A stretch of DNA of 40,211 nucleotides from assembly GCA_049965775.1 (NCBI GenBank), contig JBMFVX010000008.1, positions 1 to 40,211 on the forward strand. The letters run 5' to 3'. Both the position numbers and the translations under genes were made by a program. Shown here in pieces: positions 27,808-35,867 of the stretch. The stretch comes from JABEVB01 sp049965775 (lineage in GTDB: Bacteria; Planctomycetota; Phycisphaerae; WQYP01). The notes beneath the pieces are model-generated. The model made no database searches and was not told the DNA's origin. It was given only the letters and a program-made list of their open reading frames with translations. Numbering within the stretch: position 1 is the first letter of the stretch; each line of letters begins with the position of its first letter.

Positions 27808-28722
27808 TTAATATGACCCATGCCAAGCATCAATGCCCCCTAGCAGTGGTCGCACGCGGCGAAACCCCTGTCGCCGAAGTCGTAAGGCCATACGGGCCGA
27901 AGCGACCTCATTGGGACATGAGCAGCAAATAACAATCTCCCGGTCCCGTGGCAGGTTGGCAAGATACGTTGCGACCTTGTTGGCACTCAAATGGATTGCA
28001 CCCTGAATGACGATGGGATTATTCTTCAATTCGGTTGGTGTTTGTAACACGATAATCAGCGGGGGTTCCTGGTCGTTGAGTGTGCTGCGTAGCTCGGCGA
28101 CCGTGATTCGTGCTAGACGCAGTTCGCGCATCAGACGGCGTCGCTGCCAGTACTTGAGGCTGATATAAAGTGCCGCCAAGCAGAGCAGTACAAGCATTGC
28201 GTCCGAGCCGACGTGTCCGATTTTAGCGGCAATCTGTGAAATCTGATGATGAAACAGATATCCTGTCCCCAGCCAGCAACCGCCGTACAGCAACGCCCCC
28301 AAGGTATCAAACAGCAGAAAGGGCCTTATGCCGATGCCCGTAAGGCCGGCCAGCGGCGGCGCAACCGTATTCATACCGAGGACGAATTTGGCTACCAGCA
28401 AACTGCGCAGGCCGTATTTTGTAAATACGTTCTGTGTGCGACGCACGCAAGAATCTGGTTCCAGTGAAACACGACACAACACGCGTAGGACTTGGTTGCC
28501 TCGGTATCGCCCCAGATAGAACCACACCACATCCGCTACCACGCAGGCGAGAATTACAGCTACGAGGCTTAACGAGAAACTCAACCGTCCTGACTCGGCT
28601 ACGGCCCCGGCACCGAGCAACCAGGGTATAGCCGGTAGCGGCAGGCCAATCTGCGATAGAAATACCGCAGCGAAGACCACTATGATCCCATGCGCGATCA
28701 GAAAATAAACAATTTGGTCCAT
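27808..28722 (-). CDS. DedA-family membrane protein fused to a rhodanese-like domain
   Basis: A 304-residue protein. Residues 1-210 form a DedA/SNARE-associated membrane domain with FLSQIGLPLPAIPWLLGAGA, VVWFYLGRYRGNQVLRV and KFVLGMNTVAPPLAG. The C-terminal third (about 220-304) resembles a rhodanese sulfurtransferase, with IIVLQTPTELKNNPIVIQGAIHL and the active-loop-like VICCSCPNEVASARMAL. A loop cysteine is present. The ATG at 28722 follows AAAGG by eight bases; the longer frame adds 40 unsupported residues. DedA proteins handle membrane lipid carriers or ions and rhodaneses move sulfane sulfur. The fusion in an arsenic cluster may link thiol or sulfur chemistry to membrane transport. Confidence 0.86.
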   Translation of the reverse strand: MDQIVYFLIAHGIIVVFAAVFLSQIGLPLPAIPWLLGAGAVAESGRLSFSLSLVAVILACVVADVVWFYLGRYRGNQVLRVLCRVSLEPDSCVRRTQNVFTKYGLRSLLVAKFVLGMNTVAPPLAGLTGIGIRPFLLFDTLGALLYGGCWLGTGYLFHHQISQIAAKIGHVGSDAMLVLLCLAALYISLKYWQRRRLMRELRLARITVAELRSTLNDQEPPLIIVLQTPTELKNNPIVIQGAIHLSANKVATYLANLPRDREIVICCSCPNEVASARMALRLRRQGFRRVRPLLGGIDAWHGSY

Positions 28723-28888
28723 ACGAACAACCTTTAACCGCTTGTTGATGATCATTCGCTGTGGAGTGCGTTCGTTGTTCAAGAGTGGTTCAAATGAGTA
28801 GCGCATGCTGTTGGTGCCATACTGGCAGCACAAGGCGCACAAGAATCTTCATAACGCGCTTTAAACTGGTTCTATAACAACCGAACCA

Positions 28889-29149
28889 TTAAAGGCTTAT
28901 CTTGAGTTGTCGTTCGGCTTCCAGCCAATCAGAGACGGCATCTCCTGGCCTAAAGCCGCGCTGGAGATAAATCTGATAAGCTCTTTCGGCAATTTGCTCG
29001 TATGAGAACGCAGGTGCTGCAGCCGATTCCATTGCCGGTGCGAGCGAGGAAGTCCCTTCACGGTCTTTGGTGCTGGAACGTGCTTCTGGAGACGAAGCTG
29101 CAGCCTTGGGGACGGCTGGCTGAGAAACGTTTGGCTTTTGTTTGGCCAC
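28889..29149 (-). CDS. DUF2934-type small protein
   Basis: An 86-residue protein with a low-complexity N-terminal half (Ala, Ser, Pro, Lys) and a C-terminal segment, IAERAYQIYLQRGFRPGDAVSDW, that matches DUF2934, a short helical motif of unknown function often found in soil bacteria. The GTG start follows AAGGAG by seven bases. The gene begins 25 bases after the DsrE-like gene, so it is likely co-transcribed. The leader ACTAACACAAGGAGTAA recurs almost exactly before the outer-membrane barrel gene. A role in the cluster cannot be inferred. Confidence 0.72.
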   Translation of the reverse strand: MAKQKPNVSQPAVPKAAASSPEARSSTKDREGTSSLAPAMESAAAPAFSYEQIAERAYQIYLQRGFRPGDAVSDWLEAERQLKISL

Positions 29150-29174
29150 GGTCTTACTCCTTGTGTTAGTACCA

Positions 29175-29531
29175 TTAAAAGCTGATCACTTCATAACCAT
29201 CATGGACGAACTTCCGAATACTGGGATGCCCACGAAATTCACTAGTTAGAGGCAAACCAGCCGCTTTAATATGTTCCGCGACGCCGTACGCAGTTGCGCA
29301 ATAGCTGCAGACAGCCGTGAGGCGATGCCGAATGCTCTGGAAAGCGCCATGGTATTTGTGGTCTGGTTTTGATAATTCGCCAACCCAGCGCGTAGCCGCA
29401 CCGTCAAAAATCAGCACCACGTCATCGCCTGCCTCGTCAAATTCCATTGCCGTAGTCAAAGCGTTGGCCATGCGCCCCATGGCTTCGGGAGAATTGATAT
29501 CCGCCAGCAACAGGATACATGCTTTAGCCAT
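29175..29531 (-). CDS. DsrE-like small protein
   Basis: A 118-residue protein of the DsrE/DsrF-like fold family. It has KACILLLADINSPEAMGRMANALTTAM, the nucleotide-like strand VVLIFDGAATRWV and a Cys-x-x-Cys pair in AVCSYCATAYG. Small DsrE proteins bind or relay sulfur in sulfur oxidation and tRNA thiolation. The start at 29531 is preceded by AAGGAGATATAGAA; the longer frame has no ribosome site. It lies 55 bases after the flavoprotein gene and just before the DUF2934 gene. The Cys pair suggests sulfane sulfur handling, consistent with the nearby rhodanese-like domain. Direct function is unknown. Confidence 0.8.
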   Translation of the reverse strand: MAKACILLLADINSPEAMGRMANALTTAMEFDEAGDDVVLIFDGAATRWVGELSKPDHKYHGAFQSIRHRLTAVCSYCATAYGVAEHIKAAGLPLTSEFRGHPSIRKFVHDGYEVISF

Positions 29532-29586
29532 TTCTATATCTCCTTGTTTTGCCACATTTTGCGAAATCATAGTTTTATTTTGTTTG

Positions 29587-31122
29587 CTACCGATTAAATT
29601 TCAACAGCATTGCCAACACCCTTTTTGCTAGGGGCGTCAGGCGTTTACGGTTGAACATATCGCCGGCTCGCTTAATTACTTCCGCCTGAGTTGGATACGG
29701 ATGAATCACCGATCCGAATTTACCCAGGCTTATCCCTGCGACGATCGCAAGAGTGATCTCGGAGATCATGTCGCCGGCATGACTTGCCACAATTGTGGCA
29801 CCGAGGATGCGACCGGATCGTTTTTGCACATGCACCTTGAGAAATCCATCGCTTTGCGAATCCAAAATAGCTCGGTCAATTTCATCCATGCGAACCATGA
29901 TTGTTTCCATGGCAATTCCCTTGGCTTCCGCCTCGGCGGGATACAGCCCGACGTGCGCAATTTCGGGATCGGTATAGGTACACCAGGGAATAATCAGTGA
30001 GCTGGCCTTTTTTCTTCCAAAGAACAACGCGTTTTGTATAACAATTCGTGCCATCGCGTCGGCGGTGTGGGTAAATTTATAGGGGAAGCAGATATCCCCA
30101 GCGGCAAATATCCGCCGATTGGTGGTTCGCAGATGATCGTCAACTTTTACACCCGCCCGCCGGTCGTATTGCACGCCGACCGCCTCCAGATTGAGGCCGT
30201 CCACATTGGGCGCCCGCCCAACGCCGATGAGTATTTCGTCAACGCGCAGACTGCCGGGTTTATCAGGGCAGTCCAATGCAATGATTTTCTCGGAACCTTC
30301 CCGCGTTATCTCCTTAATCTTACAGCAGCAGTTTAGCTGCACTCCGTCGCGCAGCAAGGCACGCGTCACCTCGGCGGCCGCATCGCGATCTTCTCGCGGT
30401 AATACTTGCTTCTCTTGTTCCAGCACGACCACTTTAGAGCCGAAGCGGGCGAAGGCCTGCGCCAGTTCGCAACCAATAGGCCCTGCCCCAATCACGGCAA
30501 GTCGCGACGGCAGAGTTGTAAGCGAAAACACGTTTTCATTGGTCAAGTAACCAGCCTCGCGGAGTCCGGGAATGGGCAAAGCAACCGCGCGGGCTCCGGT
30601 GGCGATCACCGCTTTGGCAAAGCGCAGCCGATGGGCGCCAACACTTATGGACATGTCCTTGTTAAATGTACCCTCTCCAATAAACACATCAATTCCCAAC
30701 TCACGAAATCGCTGGGCTGAATCGTGCTTACTGATGCCAGCTCTCAACCGGCGCATGCGTTCCATCACCGCCGGAAAATCAGAGTGAAGCTGCCCGTCAT
30801 ACGCAATTCCGAAGTTGCTCCCGTCGCGAGCTTCAGCATGGGCACGGGCAGCGCGAATCAGCGCCTTGGATGGCACACAGCCTACATTAAGGCAATCGCC
30901 GCCCATCAGATCCTTTTCAATTAGGGCCACCCGTGCGCCAAGTCCAGCCGCACCAGCCGCGGAAACCAGCCCCGCTGTTCCCGCCCCGATTACCACCAAA
31001 TCGTAATGCGGCTTGGGTTCGGGGTTTCGCCAGTCCGGCGGATGTACATTAGCCGCTAATTCGCGGTTGTACTGATCCAGAGGTTTAAGTGCAGGTATTG
31101 ACGTTTCTGTCGAATTATCCAT
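29587..31122 (-). CDS. Mercuric-reductase-like FAD-dependent disulfide oxidoreductase
   Basis: A 511-residue flavoprotein of the pyridine nucleotide-disulfide oxidoreductase class I. It shows the FAD motif LVVIGAGTAGLVSAAGAAGLG, the redox-active Cys77-x4-Cys82 in GGDCLNVGCVPSK, the NAD(P) motif LAVIGAGPIGCELAQAFARFG, the second FAD motif RIFAAGDIC, and the dimer-interface HPYPTQAE with the His-Glu pair. No N-terminal heavy-metal domain or C-terminal vicinal cysteines are seen, so true Hg(II) reduction is uncertain. The ATG at 31122 has AGGAA eight bases upstream, and its ribosome site overlaps the stop of the previous gene. In this array it may reduce a thiol or arsenical disulfide-like intermediate. 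Confidence 0.9.
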   Translation of the reverse strand: MDNSTETSIPALKPLDQYNRELAANVHPPDWRNPEPKPHYDLVVIGAGTAGLVSAAGAAGLGARVALIEKDLMGGDCLNVGCVPSKALIRAARAHAEARDGSNFGIAYDGQLHSDFPAVMERMRRLRAGISKHDSAQRFRELGIDVFIGEGTFNKDMSISVGAHRLRFAKAVIATGARAVALPIPGLREAGYLTNENVFSLTTLPSRLAVIGAGPIGCELAQAFARFGSKVVVLEQEKQVLPREDRDAAAEVTRALLRDGVQLNCCCKIKEITREGSEKIIALDCPDKPGSLRVDEILIGVGRAPNVDGLNLEAVGVQYDRRAGVKVDDHLRTTNRRIFAAGDICFPYKFTHTADAMARIVIQNALFFGRKKASSLIIPWCTYTDPEIAHVGLYPAEAEAKGIAMETIMVRMDEIDRAILDSQSDGFLKVHVQKRSGRILGATIVASHAGDMISEITLAIVAGISLGKFGSVIHPYPTQAEVIKRAGDMFNRKRLTPLAKRVLAMLLKFNR

Positions 31123-31138
31123 GGTAAAGTTTCCTTTC

Positions 31139-32740
31139 TTATGGACGGTTTTCAATACTGTCGAGCTTCCAACTGTAATTCTTAAAAACAATTGTTGGTG
31201 GCGTACCGGCTGCGAGGTCAGCCTGGACGCGTTTGTTGTATCGGGCGATGAACTTAAGCACGGAGCCGGCCTTTTGGGCAAAGTCGCCGCCATACCAATC
31301 GTAGAGTTCTGTCAGATGCAGTGTTTTGCCATCGGCGGAAAAACGGACCCATCGCGGATTGTTGTTGACAGTTTCAGCCTGACTGTGGAGCTGCGCATTC
31401 AGGGTCGCTGGTTCATAAGCCTCTTGCCGTAACGGCGGACAGCCGATAGACGCGCAGTTGATGGCAAAGTGCACACGCGGATCGGCAAAGTCCTGACGTA
31501 GCATGAGTTCGATGGCACTCAAACTGTAGAGTTTGCCCCCGATGTTCCAGTGCACATAATCCCATCGCCGGCTCGATGGAATGTCGCGGATAGACTTAAT
31601 GTTGGGATAATGATCTAAAATGATCCGTAGTGTAAAGGCATTGTAGGCGTTAATAAGCAAGGCAAATTTGTTGCGGCGTCCCAACTTGGCAAACGGCGCC
31701 TTGGCAAGCTCGGCGATGTATTCATTGAGCTCTTGTGGATGCTGCGACAACCCTTGATAGTCAACCCAGCCGCCCTTATGCACATAACGGCTGACTACCT
31801 TGGTGAAAACAGCATTATCAAACTGCGGACCATTTGGATTTGACTTGAACTTATTTTTGAGCGTAACAGGCGGAGGGCCGAATAAGCCTGACAGTGGTCC
31901 ACGATTAACCCAGGTGCATGCGGCAAGCGCGATGGACAGAGCCGCCGCTACTGCCAGCACCCAAGTACGTCGGGACGATGACGGTGCGGGAGTGGGAAGA
32001 TTGGAGTTACTCTGGGTTTCCATGGTTAATACTCCTGTTTGAGAAGCCAATGCTTTTTTGGCCAACTTTGTGATGTAAATGGTGACTGCTGCGATCAGAA
32101 CCAGGCCGACGCCTACCAACGCCCAATGTAAGGCGGAGTTATCATTAGCTTTTCCGGCTCCGGCAGCCTGACTGGCGGCATACCCAAGGTATACGTAGAG
32201 GAGTGTGCCCGGCAGCATACATAACCAGCTAACAAGCACATACGAGACAAAGCGGATGGAAGTAAGACCGAAAAAATAGTTGCTTAAGTTAAACGGCACC
32301 ACCGGCGAAAGGCGAAGCAGGGCGACAATCTTCCAGCCATTGGAGCCGATAGCGCGGTCTATCGCCGCAAAGCGGGGGCGTGAGGCCGTTGCTTTTTGTA
32401 CCGCAGAACGAAAGGCATACCTTCCCAGTAAATAAGCACAGGCGGCTCCCAATGTTGCACCGATGGAGACAATGAGCGTTCCCCACCAAGGCCCATACAG
32501 TACGCCGGCGAGCAGGGTAATCGCTGAGCCGGGAATGAGTAAAACGGTGGCAACGATATAGATTGCAACATAGACCGCTGCGCCCAGAATGCCCTTTCCT
32601 GCAAGCCATCCCTGAAGATGACTTATGCCCTGGCCGATGGGAATGATGCGTAAAATGAAAATGATGCTGGCAACGATGAGGATAGCGGAGGCTAGGCGAA
32701 CCAGTTTGCCGGCAGAGGATATTTTGTTGCGATCGGTCAT
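31139..32740 (-). CDS. TVP38/TMEM64 membrane protein fused to DUF547 lipoprotein-like domain
   Basis: A 533-residue single frame. Residues 1-235 are a TVP38/TMEM64 (SNARE-associated) membrane domain with ILGAAVYVAIYIVATVLLIP, GPWWGTLIVSIGATLGAACA and LRLSPVVPFNLSNYFFG. Residues 290-533 are DUF547, with FALLINAYNAFTLRIILDHYP, DPRVHFAINCASIGCPPLR and SDGKTLHL-like segments. The junction (residues 232-275) includes an internal start context and a lipobox, so DUF547 can also be made alone (see the separate entry). The ATG at 32740 has AAAGGAAA upstream. The gap to the ArsS stop is 84 bases and the flavoprotein gene overlaps its stop region. DUF547 is of unknown function. Confidence 0.88.
   Translation of the reverse strand: MTDRNKISSAGKLVRLASAILIVASIIFILRIIPIGQGISHLQGWLAGKGILGAAVYVAIYIVATVLLIPGSAITLLAGVLYGPWWGTLIVSIGATLGAACAYLLGRYAFRSAVQKATASRPRFAAIDRAIGSNGWKIVALLRLSPVVPFNLSNYFFGLTSIRFVSYVLVSWLCMLPGTLLYVYLGYAASQAAGAGKANDNSALHWALVGVGLVLIAAVTIYITKLAKKALASQTGVLTMETQSNSNLPTPAPSSSRRTWVLAVAAALSIALAACTWVNRGPLSGLFGPPPVTLKNKFKSNPNGPQFDNAVFTKVVSRYVHKGGWVDYQGLSQHPQELNEYIAELAKAPFAKLGRRNKFALLINAYNAFTLRIILDHYPNIKSIRDIPSSRRWDYVHWNIGGKLYSLSAIELMLRQDFADPRVHFAINCASIGCPPLRQEAYEPATLNAQLHSQAETVNNNPRWVRFSADGKTLHLTELYDWYGGDFAQKAGSVLKFIARYNKRVQADLAAGTPPTIVFKNYSWKLDSIENRP
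32021..32036 (-). promoter_or_regulatory. Internal ribosome site and start for a stand-alone DUF547 lipoprotein
   Basis: Inside the TVP38-DUF547 frame, AGGAG (32032-32036) stands eight bases before an in-frame ATG (32021-32023, Met240 of the fusion). The product from there (31139-32023, 294 residues) begins METQSNSNLP, has a basic SSSRR patch, a hydrophobic run VLAVAAALSIALAAC and a lipobox-type Leu-Ala-Ala-Cys36. This is what a separate lipoprotein gene would show, so the fusion may arise from loss of a stop codon between two genes. Translation may give both forms. Confidence 0.6.
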
Positions 32741-32824
32741 AACCGATTTCCTTTCTTATAAGCGGGCCTTACCACAGAGGTGGCTCGACCCCCATTAGTC
32801 GGTTATGGCGCGATAATCTTACAT

Positions 32825-33838
32825 TTAACCGGCGGCATTGCGGTTTAGCGGCATTTGATTGTCAACCAAGCTGCCGCCACAGGATGAACCGCCGCCAGCG
32901 GTGCACGCCAGGCAATGATCGCCGGTGGCAATGCGCCGTGCCAAATAGGTTTGCGGATCAAAGGTGGATATGTGCCCCGAACCCTCTGCGGGCAGCTTGA
33001 TTGCGTAGTTAAAGTCGCAGTCGTACAGGGTGCCATCCCAGCCGACGTGCACCTGATGACGGCACATGAGTTCGGGAACAGTGGTTGGATTGAAGGTACG
33101 TTCGAGAAGATCAATATATTTGGCGGCATATCCCTGTCGCGATAAATCGTGGAGAAACCGGCCGATCGGGACGTTGGTAATGGTGTAGAGTCGCGTGAAT
33201 CGAATGCCAAAATGCTTGGCCAGTTCGCGGCGATAATCAGCTTCAAGGCTGACTTGATTGGGCGGCAGCGAGGGGCCGCCGGGGTTATACACTAGGTCCA
33301 GCGGCATATCTTCACGAGCGCCAAACCCCAATGCATTAAGCCGTTGAATTACCTCAATGCTTTCGCGGTATACATACTTGCCGCGCTGATGATCAACATT
33401 AGTTTCGAGGTAGCATGGCAGCGAGGCAATGAGATGAATTTTATTTTTGGCATAAAAGTCAGGTAAATCCTGATAGCCTGGCTCCAACATGATGGTAAGA
33501 TTGGTACGTACCATAACGTGAAGTTGTTGGGCAAGAGCGGCTAGCACGAATCGCCGAAAATCGGGATGCATTTCGGGGGCACCGCCGGTTATGTCGAGGG
33601 TAGCCGCGCCTGATTTGGCTGCGGCCGCAAGCACCTGCTCCATGGTTTGCCACGACATCTGTTCCTGTCGTTTCGGCGACGATTCGACATGGCAATGATG
33701 ACATGCCAAGTTGCAGCGCAAGCCGATGTTAACCTGCACGGTTTGAATGGAGATTCCGCGAAGGGCAGCATCGCCGGCACGGGCCGTACAATGGTCAAAA
33801 CGATTGGCGCTGGTTGCATTGATAACAGGCAAATTCAT
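32825..33838 (-). CDS. arsS: ArsS-like radical SAM enzyme
   Basis: A 337-residue radical SAM protein. The iron-sulfur motif is CNLACHHCH (Cys-x3-Cys-x2-Cys), followed by the SAM-binding TLDITGGAPEMHPDF (GGxPE-type). The C-terminal region has CRHQVHVGWDGTLYDCDFNYA and a cysteine-rich end CLACTAGGGSSCGG, typical of the TIGR04167 (rSAM_SeCys/ArsS) family. In some relatives this end holds selenocysteine; here all positions are plain Cys codons. Known ArsS proteins transfer a 5'-deoxyadenosyl group to dimethylarsinous acid on the way to arsenosugars. The gene starts 52 bases after arsM. GGGA lies eight bases before the ATG. Confidence 0.92.
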   Translation of the reverse strand: MNLPVINATSANRFDHCTARAGDAALRGISIQTVQVNIGLRCNLACHHCHVESSPKRQEQMSWQTMEQVLAAAAKSGAATLDITGGAPEMHPDFRRFVLAALAQQLHVMVRTNLTIMLEPGYQDLPDFYAKNKIHLIASLPCYLETNVDHQRGKYVYRESIEVIQRLNALGFGAREDMPLDLVYNPGGPSLPPNQVSLEADYRRELAKHFGIRFTRLYTITNVPIGRFLHDLSRQGYAAKYIDLLERTFNPTTVPELMCRHQVHVGWDGTLYDCDFNYAIKLPAEGSGHISTFDPQTYLARRIATGDHCLACTAGGGSSCGGSLVDNQMPLNRNAAG

Positions 33839-33890
33839 TTAAAGCGTCCCATATAAAAAGACAGTTCATCCCATGTTTATACGCCAATTG

Positions 33891-35054
33891 CTAGCAGCAA
33901 CCATCACTGGTGCAGCCGGGGGCGGTATCGTCGCTGGCGATGTAACGCGCATCCTTGGTTTCGCGTGGATGTCGCAGAGCCCCGGCCCGGCAGTTAAATG
34001 CCTCGGCTTTGTCGGGTGGAATTTCTTCGCGCGGAGCTAATCCAATTATTTGGCGATGGTATGGGCCGTTGAGGTTGGTAAGTATGCGAAAGGTTTTATC
34101 GCATACCGCCATGCGTTTGCCTCGCAGCAGCACGTGACCATCGTCATCGGCTACCTGCTTCCAGGGCCCTTTGTAAATGACCGCCTGGCGACCTTCCAGG
34201 CATGGACCTTGCTTGCCCTTATAAGCCGTTACGGTGACACTACGAAATTCAATGCCGCCTTCGACACGCCATGGGGTCGCGTCGCGCTTGGCCAGTTCAA
34301 TGCCGAAGAATCCAGCCCGCTCAAAAGCCTCCAAAAAAGCATCCTCTCGCCAGGCGCCGCTGATGCAACCAGACCACAGGTCTGGATCGTCCTGCATGGA
34401 CTGCGGCACATCTTCATCGCTGACAATATCGCTTATGGCAACACGTCCGCCCGTTCGCAGTACGCGGAACATTTCGGCAAATAACTGGGCTTTATCCGTG
34501 GGTTTAACCAGATTAAGCACACAATTAGAGACAATAACGTCAATCGAATCGCTGGCCACCAGCGGCTTGGCGGCGCGCTGTTGCCGCTGATGCTCCTGCA
34601 GGGCGTGAAGTTCTCCAAGCGTCGTAACCGGCTTTTGGGTCAAAAAATGGGCCGTATCATCAACATTCAGTTGCAGGTCTTGAATCAGGCCCTTACGAAA
34701 TTCGATGTTGTCATAACCCAAGGCAGCGGCAACGGCGGGTTGGTGTTGACGGGCCAATGCCAGCATGTCATCGTTCATGTCTATGCCGACGACATGGCCT
34801 GTTGGCCCGACAACCTGCGCGGCAATAAAGCAAATCTTTCCACCACCGGATCCTAAATCGAGAACTGTTTCGCCGGGGCGAAGAAATTGCGATGGATCAC
34901 CGCAGCCATAATCACGATCAAGCACTTCCTGTGGAATAATTTTAAGGAACTTAGGATCATACGATACCGGGCAGCAGAGGCTTTGCTGCAACTGCTGGGC
35001 CGCCAGACTATACGTTTTTCGCACGGCCTGTTCGATGTTGAGAATACTGCTCAT
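33891..35054 (-). CDS. arsM: ArsM-like arsenite S-adenosylmethionine methyltransferase
   Basis: A 387-residue class I SAM methyltransferase. The SAM motif reads VLDLGSGGGKICFIAAQVVG, followed by VVGIDMNDDMLALAR. Cysteines at 27 and 28, 51, 178 (VSNCVLNL) and 230 (WSGCISGAW) correspond well to the arsenic-binding cysteines of ArsM enzymes. The phrase PQEVLDRDYGCGDPSQFL is typical of the arsenosugar-cluster ArsM subgroup. It ends with CTSDGCC, a cysteine-rich tail, after a C-terminal extension of about 110 residues. ArsM converts As(III) to methylated arsenicals. AAAGG stands eight bases before the ATG. It is the first gene of the minus-strand array and its promoter should lie in 35055-35448. 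Confidence 0.93.
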   Translation of the reverse strand: MSSILNIEQAVRKTYSLAAQQLQQSLCCPVSYDPKFLKIIPQEVLDRDYGCGDPSQFLRPGETVLDLGSGGGKICFIAAQVVGPTGHVVGIDMNDDMLALARQHQPAVAAALGYDNIEFRKGLIQDLQLNVDDTAHFLTQKPVTTLGELHALQEHQRQQRAAKPLVASDSIDVIVSNCVLNLVKPTDKAQLFAEMFRVLRTGGRVAISDIVSDEDVPQSMQDDPDLWSGCISGAWREDAFLEAFERAGFFGIELAKRDATPWRVEGGIEFRSVTVTAYKGKQGPCLEGRQAVIYKGPWKQVADDDGHVLLRGKRMAVCDKTFRILTNLNGPYHRQIIGLAPREEIPPDKAEAFNCRAGALRHPRETKDARYIASDDTAPGCTSDGCC

Positions 35055-35093
35055 GGTGGTAACCTTTCACAAGGAATAACAAAAGATCGCCCG

Positions 35094-35213
35094 TTAATGC
35101 ATTAAATCGGTCCTTGCTGTTTCAGGCAAATATACATAGGTAAGCCACAGGGCCAGTGCGCTGGCCGCTGCCACCAAAAGAAAAGCGGCCGCCCGCTCGT
35201 TGCGGTGAGGCTG
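35094..35213 (-). pseudogene. MFS transporter C-terminal remnant upstream of arsM
   Basis: A minus-strand reading frame of 39 codons runs between a TAG (35214-35216) and a TAA (35094-35096). It reads like the last helix and tail of an MFS transporter: ERAAAFLLVAAASALALWLT followed by YVYLPETARTDLMH, with the YLPET motif seen at sugar-porter ends. No start codon is present and nothing upstream resembles the rest. It is too short to be a gene and is interpreted as the surviving 3' end of a deleted transporter gene that preceded arsM. It does not match the intact MFS gene at 25058-26473. Confidence 0.55.
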
Positions 35214-35216
35214 CTA

Positions 35217-35448
35217 CTGAAGACCCCGGCAATGTTAAAATCATAGCTTACCCTTGCGATTCTGGTTCCCGCTTTTTTTTACTATCGCACCACATTTACG
35301 GTATTTAGCCGCAAAAGGATGAGTTCCGGCCGCAACCTTATGTTCATAAGTCGTCCCGCCTGCAAAAATCTTACACGCTGGGAGCCACAATTTCTCACAA
35401 TGCTGGGATATGACATGCCCAAAGCCATCACATGCCCCCGACCGTTAG
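35217..35448. other. Intergenic region upstream of the arsM array, with a 6-bp palindrome
   Basis: About 230 bases without a gene. It contains CTTATG-TT-CATAAG at 35337-35350, a perfect 6-bp inverted repeat with a two-base centre, which could bind a dimeric repressor. No ArsR or other regulator gene is seen in the window, so the operator idea is only a guess. An A/T-rich run (CTTTTTTTTACTAT) is at about 35273-35285. Confidence 0.35.
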
Positions 35449-35856
35449 CTAATGAGGCAGTGTTGAGGGGCTTGGGCTATTGTTAGCAGCAGTAGCTGGA
35501 GCGGTAGATGGCTGGGTATTTGCCGCTGGTTGGGTAGTTGGTAGCGGTTGCTCGATCACCTGTACAGACGTTTTAGTTGGCAACCCCTCGCCGGTATTGG
35601 CAGGTTGGACAGGCTTACGAGGAATAACCGCACCGGCAATGGTGGTGACGGTTGGCTTCTGACCGGGATGATTGGGCAAGCCCACCACCAGCACGGGATG
35701 CGGAGTAGAATATCCAAACTCAAATGCGTCGCTGCCAGATGAGCTGGGCGGGCTGCGCAGTGCCGCCTGCGGCTTGTTGGCAGGCTGCGCGCAGCCGCCG
35801 AGCGCGAAGGCGGCAACGGCGAGGATGGAGGCAGTCATCAATAAACACTTATTCAT
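35449..35856 (-). CDS. Small proline/threonine-rich lipoprotein
   Basis: A 135-residue protein with a lipoprotein signal: MNKCLLMTASILAVAAFALGGC, in which Leu-Gly-Gly-Cys22 is the lipobox. The mature part is rich in Pro, Thr, Ala and Gln and looks unstructured, apart from a short central segment (YSTPHPVLVVGLPNHPG). I do not recognise a family. The ATG at 35856 is preferred because GAGAGG precedes it by six bases; a GTG two codons upstream is too close to that site. The gene starts 11 bases after trpB, so it is probably co-transcribed with it by chance of position rather than by shared function. Confidence 0.7.
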   Translation of the reverse strand: MNKCLLMTASILAVAAFALGGCAQPANKPQAALRSPPSSSGSDAFEFGYSTPHPVLVVGLPNHPGQKPTVTTIAGAVIPRKPVQPANTGEGLPTKTSVQVIEQPLPTTQPAANTQPSTAPATAANNSPSPSTLPH

Positions 35857-35867
35857 ATGCACCCTCT

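Noticed and set aside
32864..32900. Selenocysteine in the ArsS C-terminal motif
   Set aside because: Codons in the CLACTAGGGSSCGG segment are TGC or TGT; no in-frame TGA is present.
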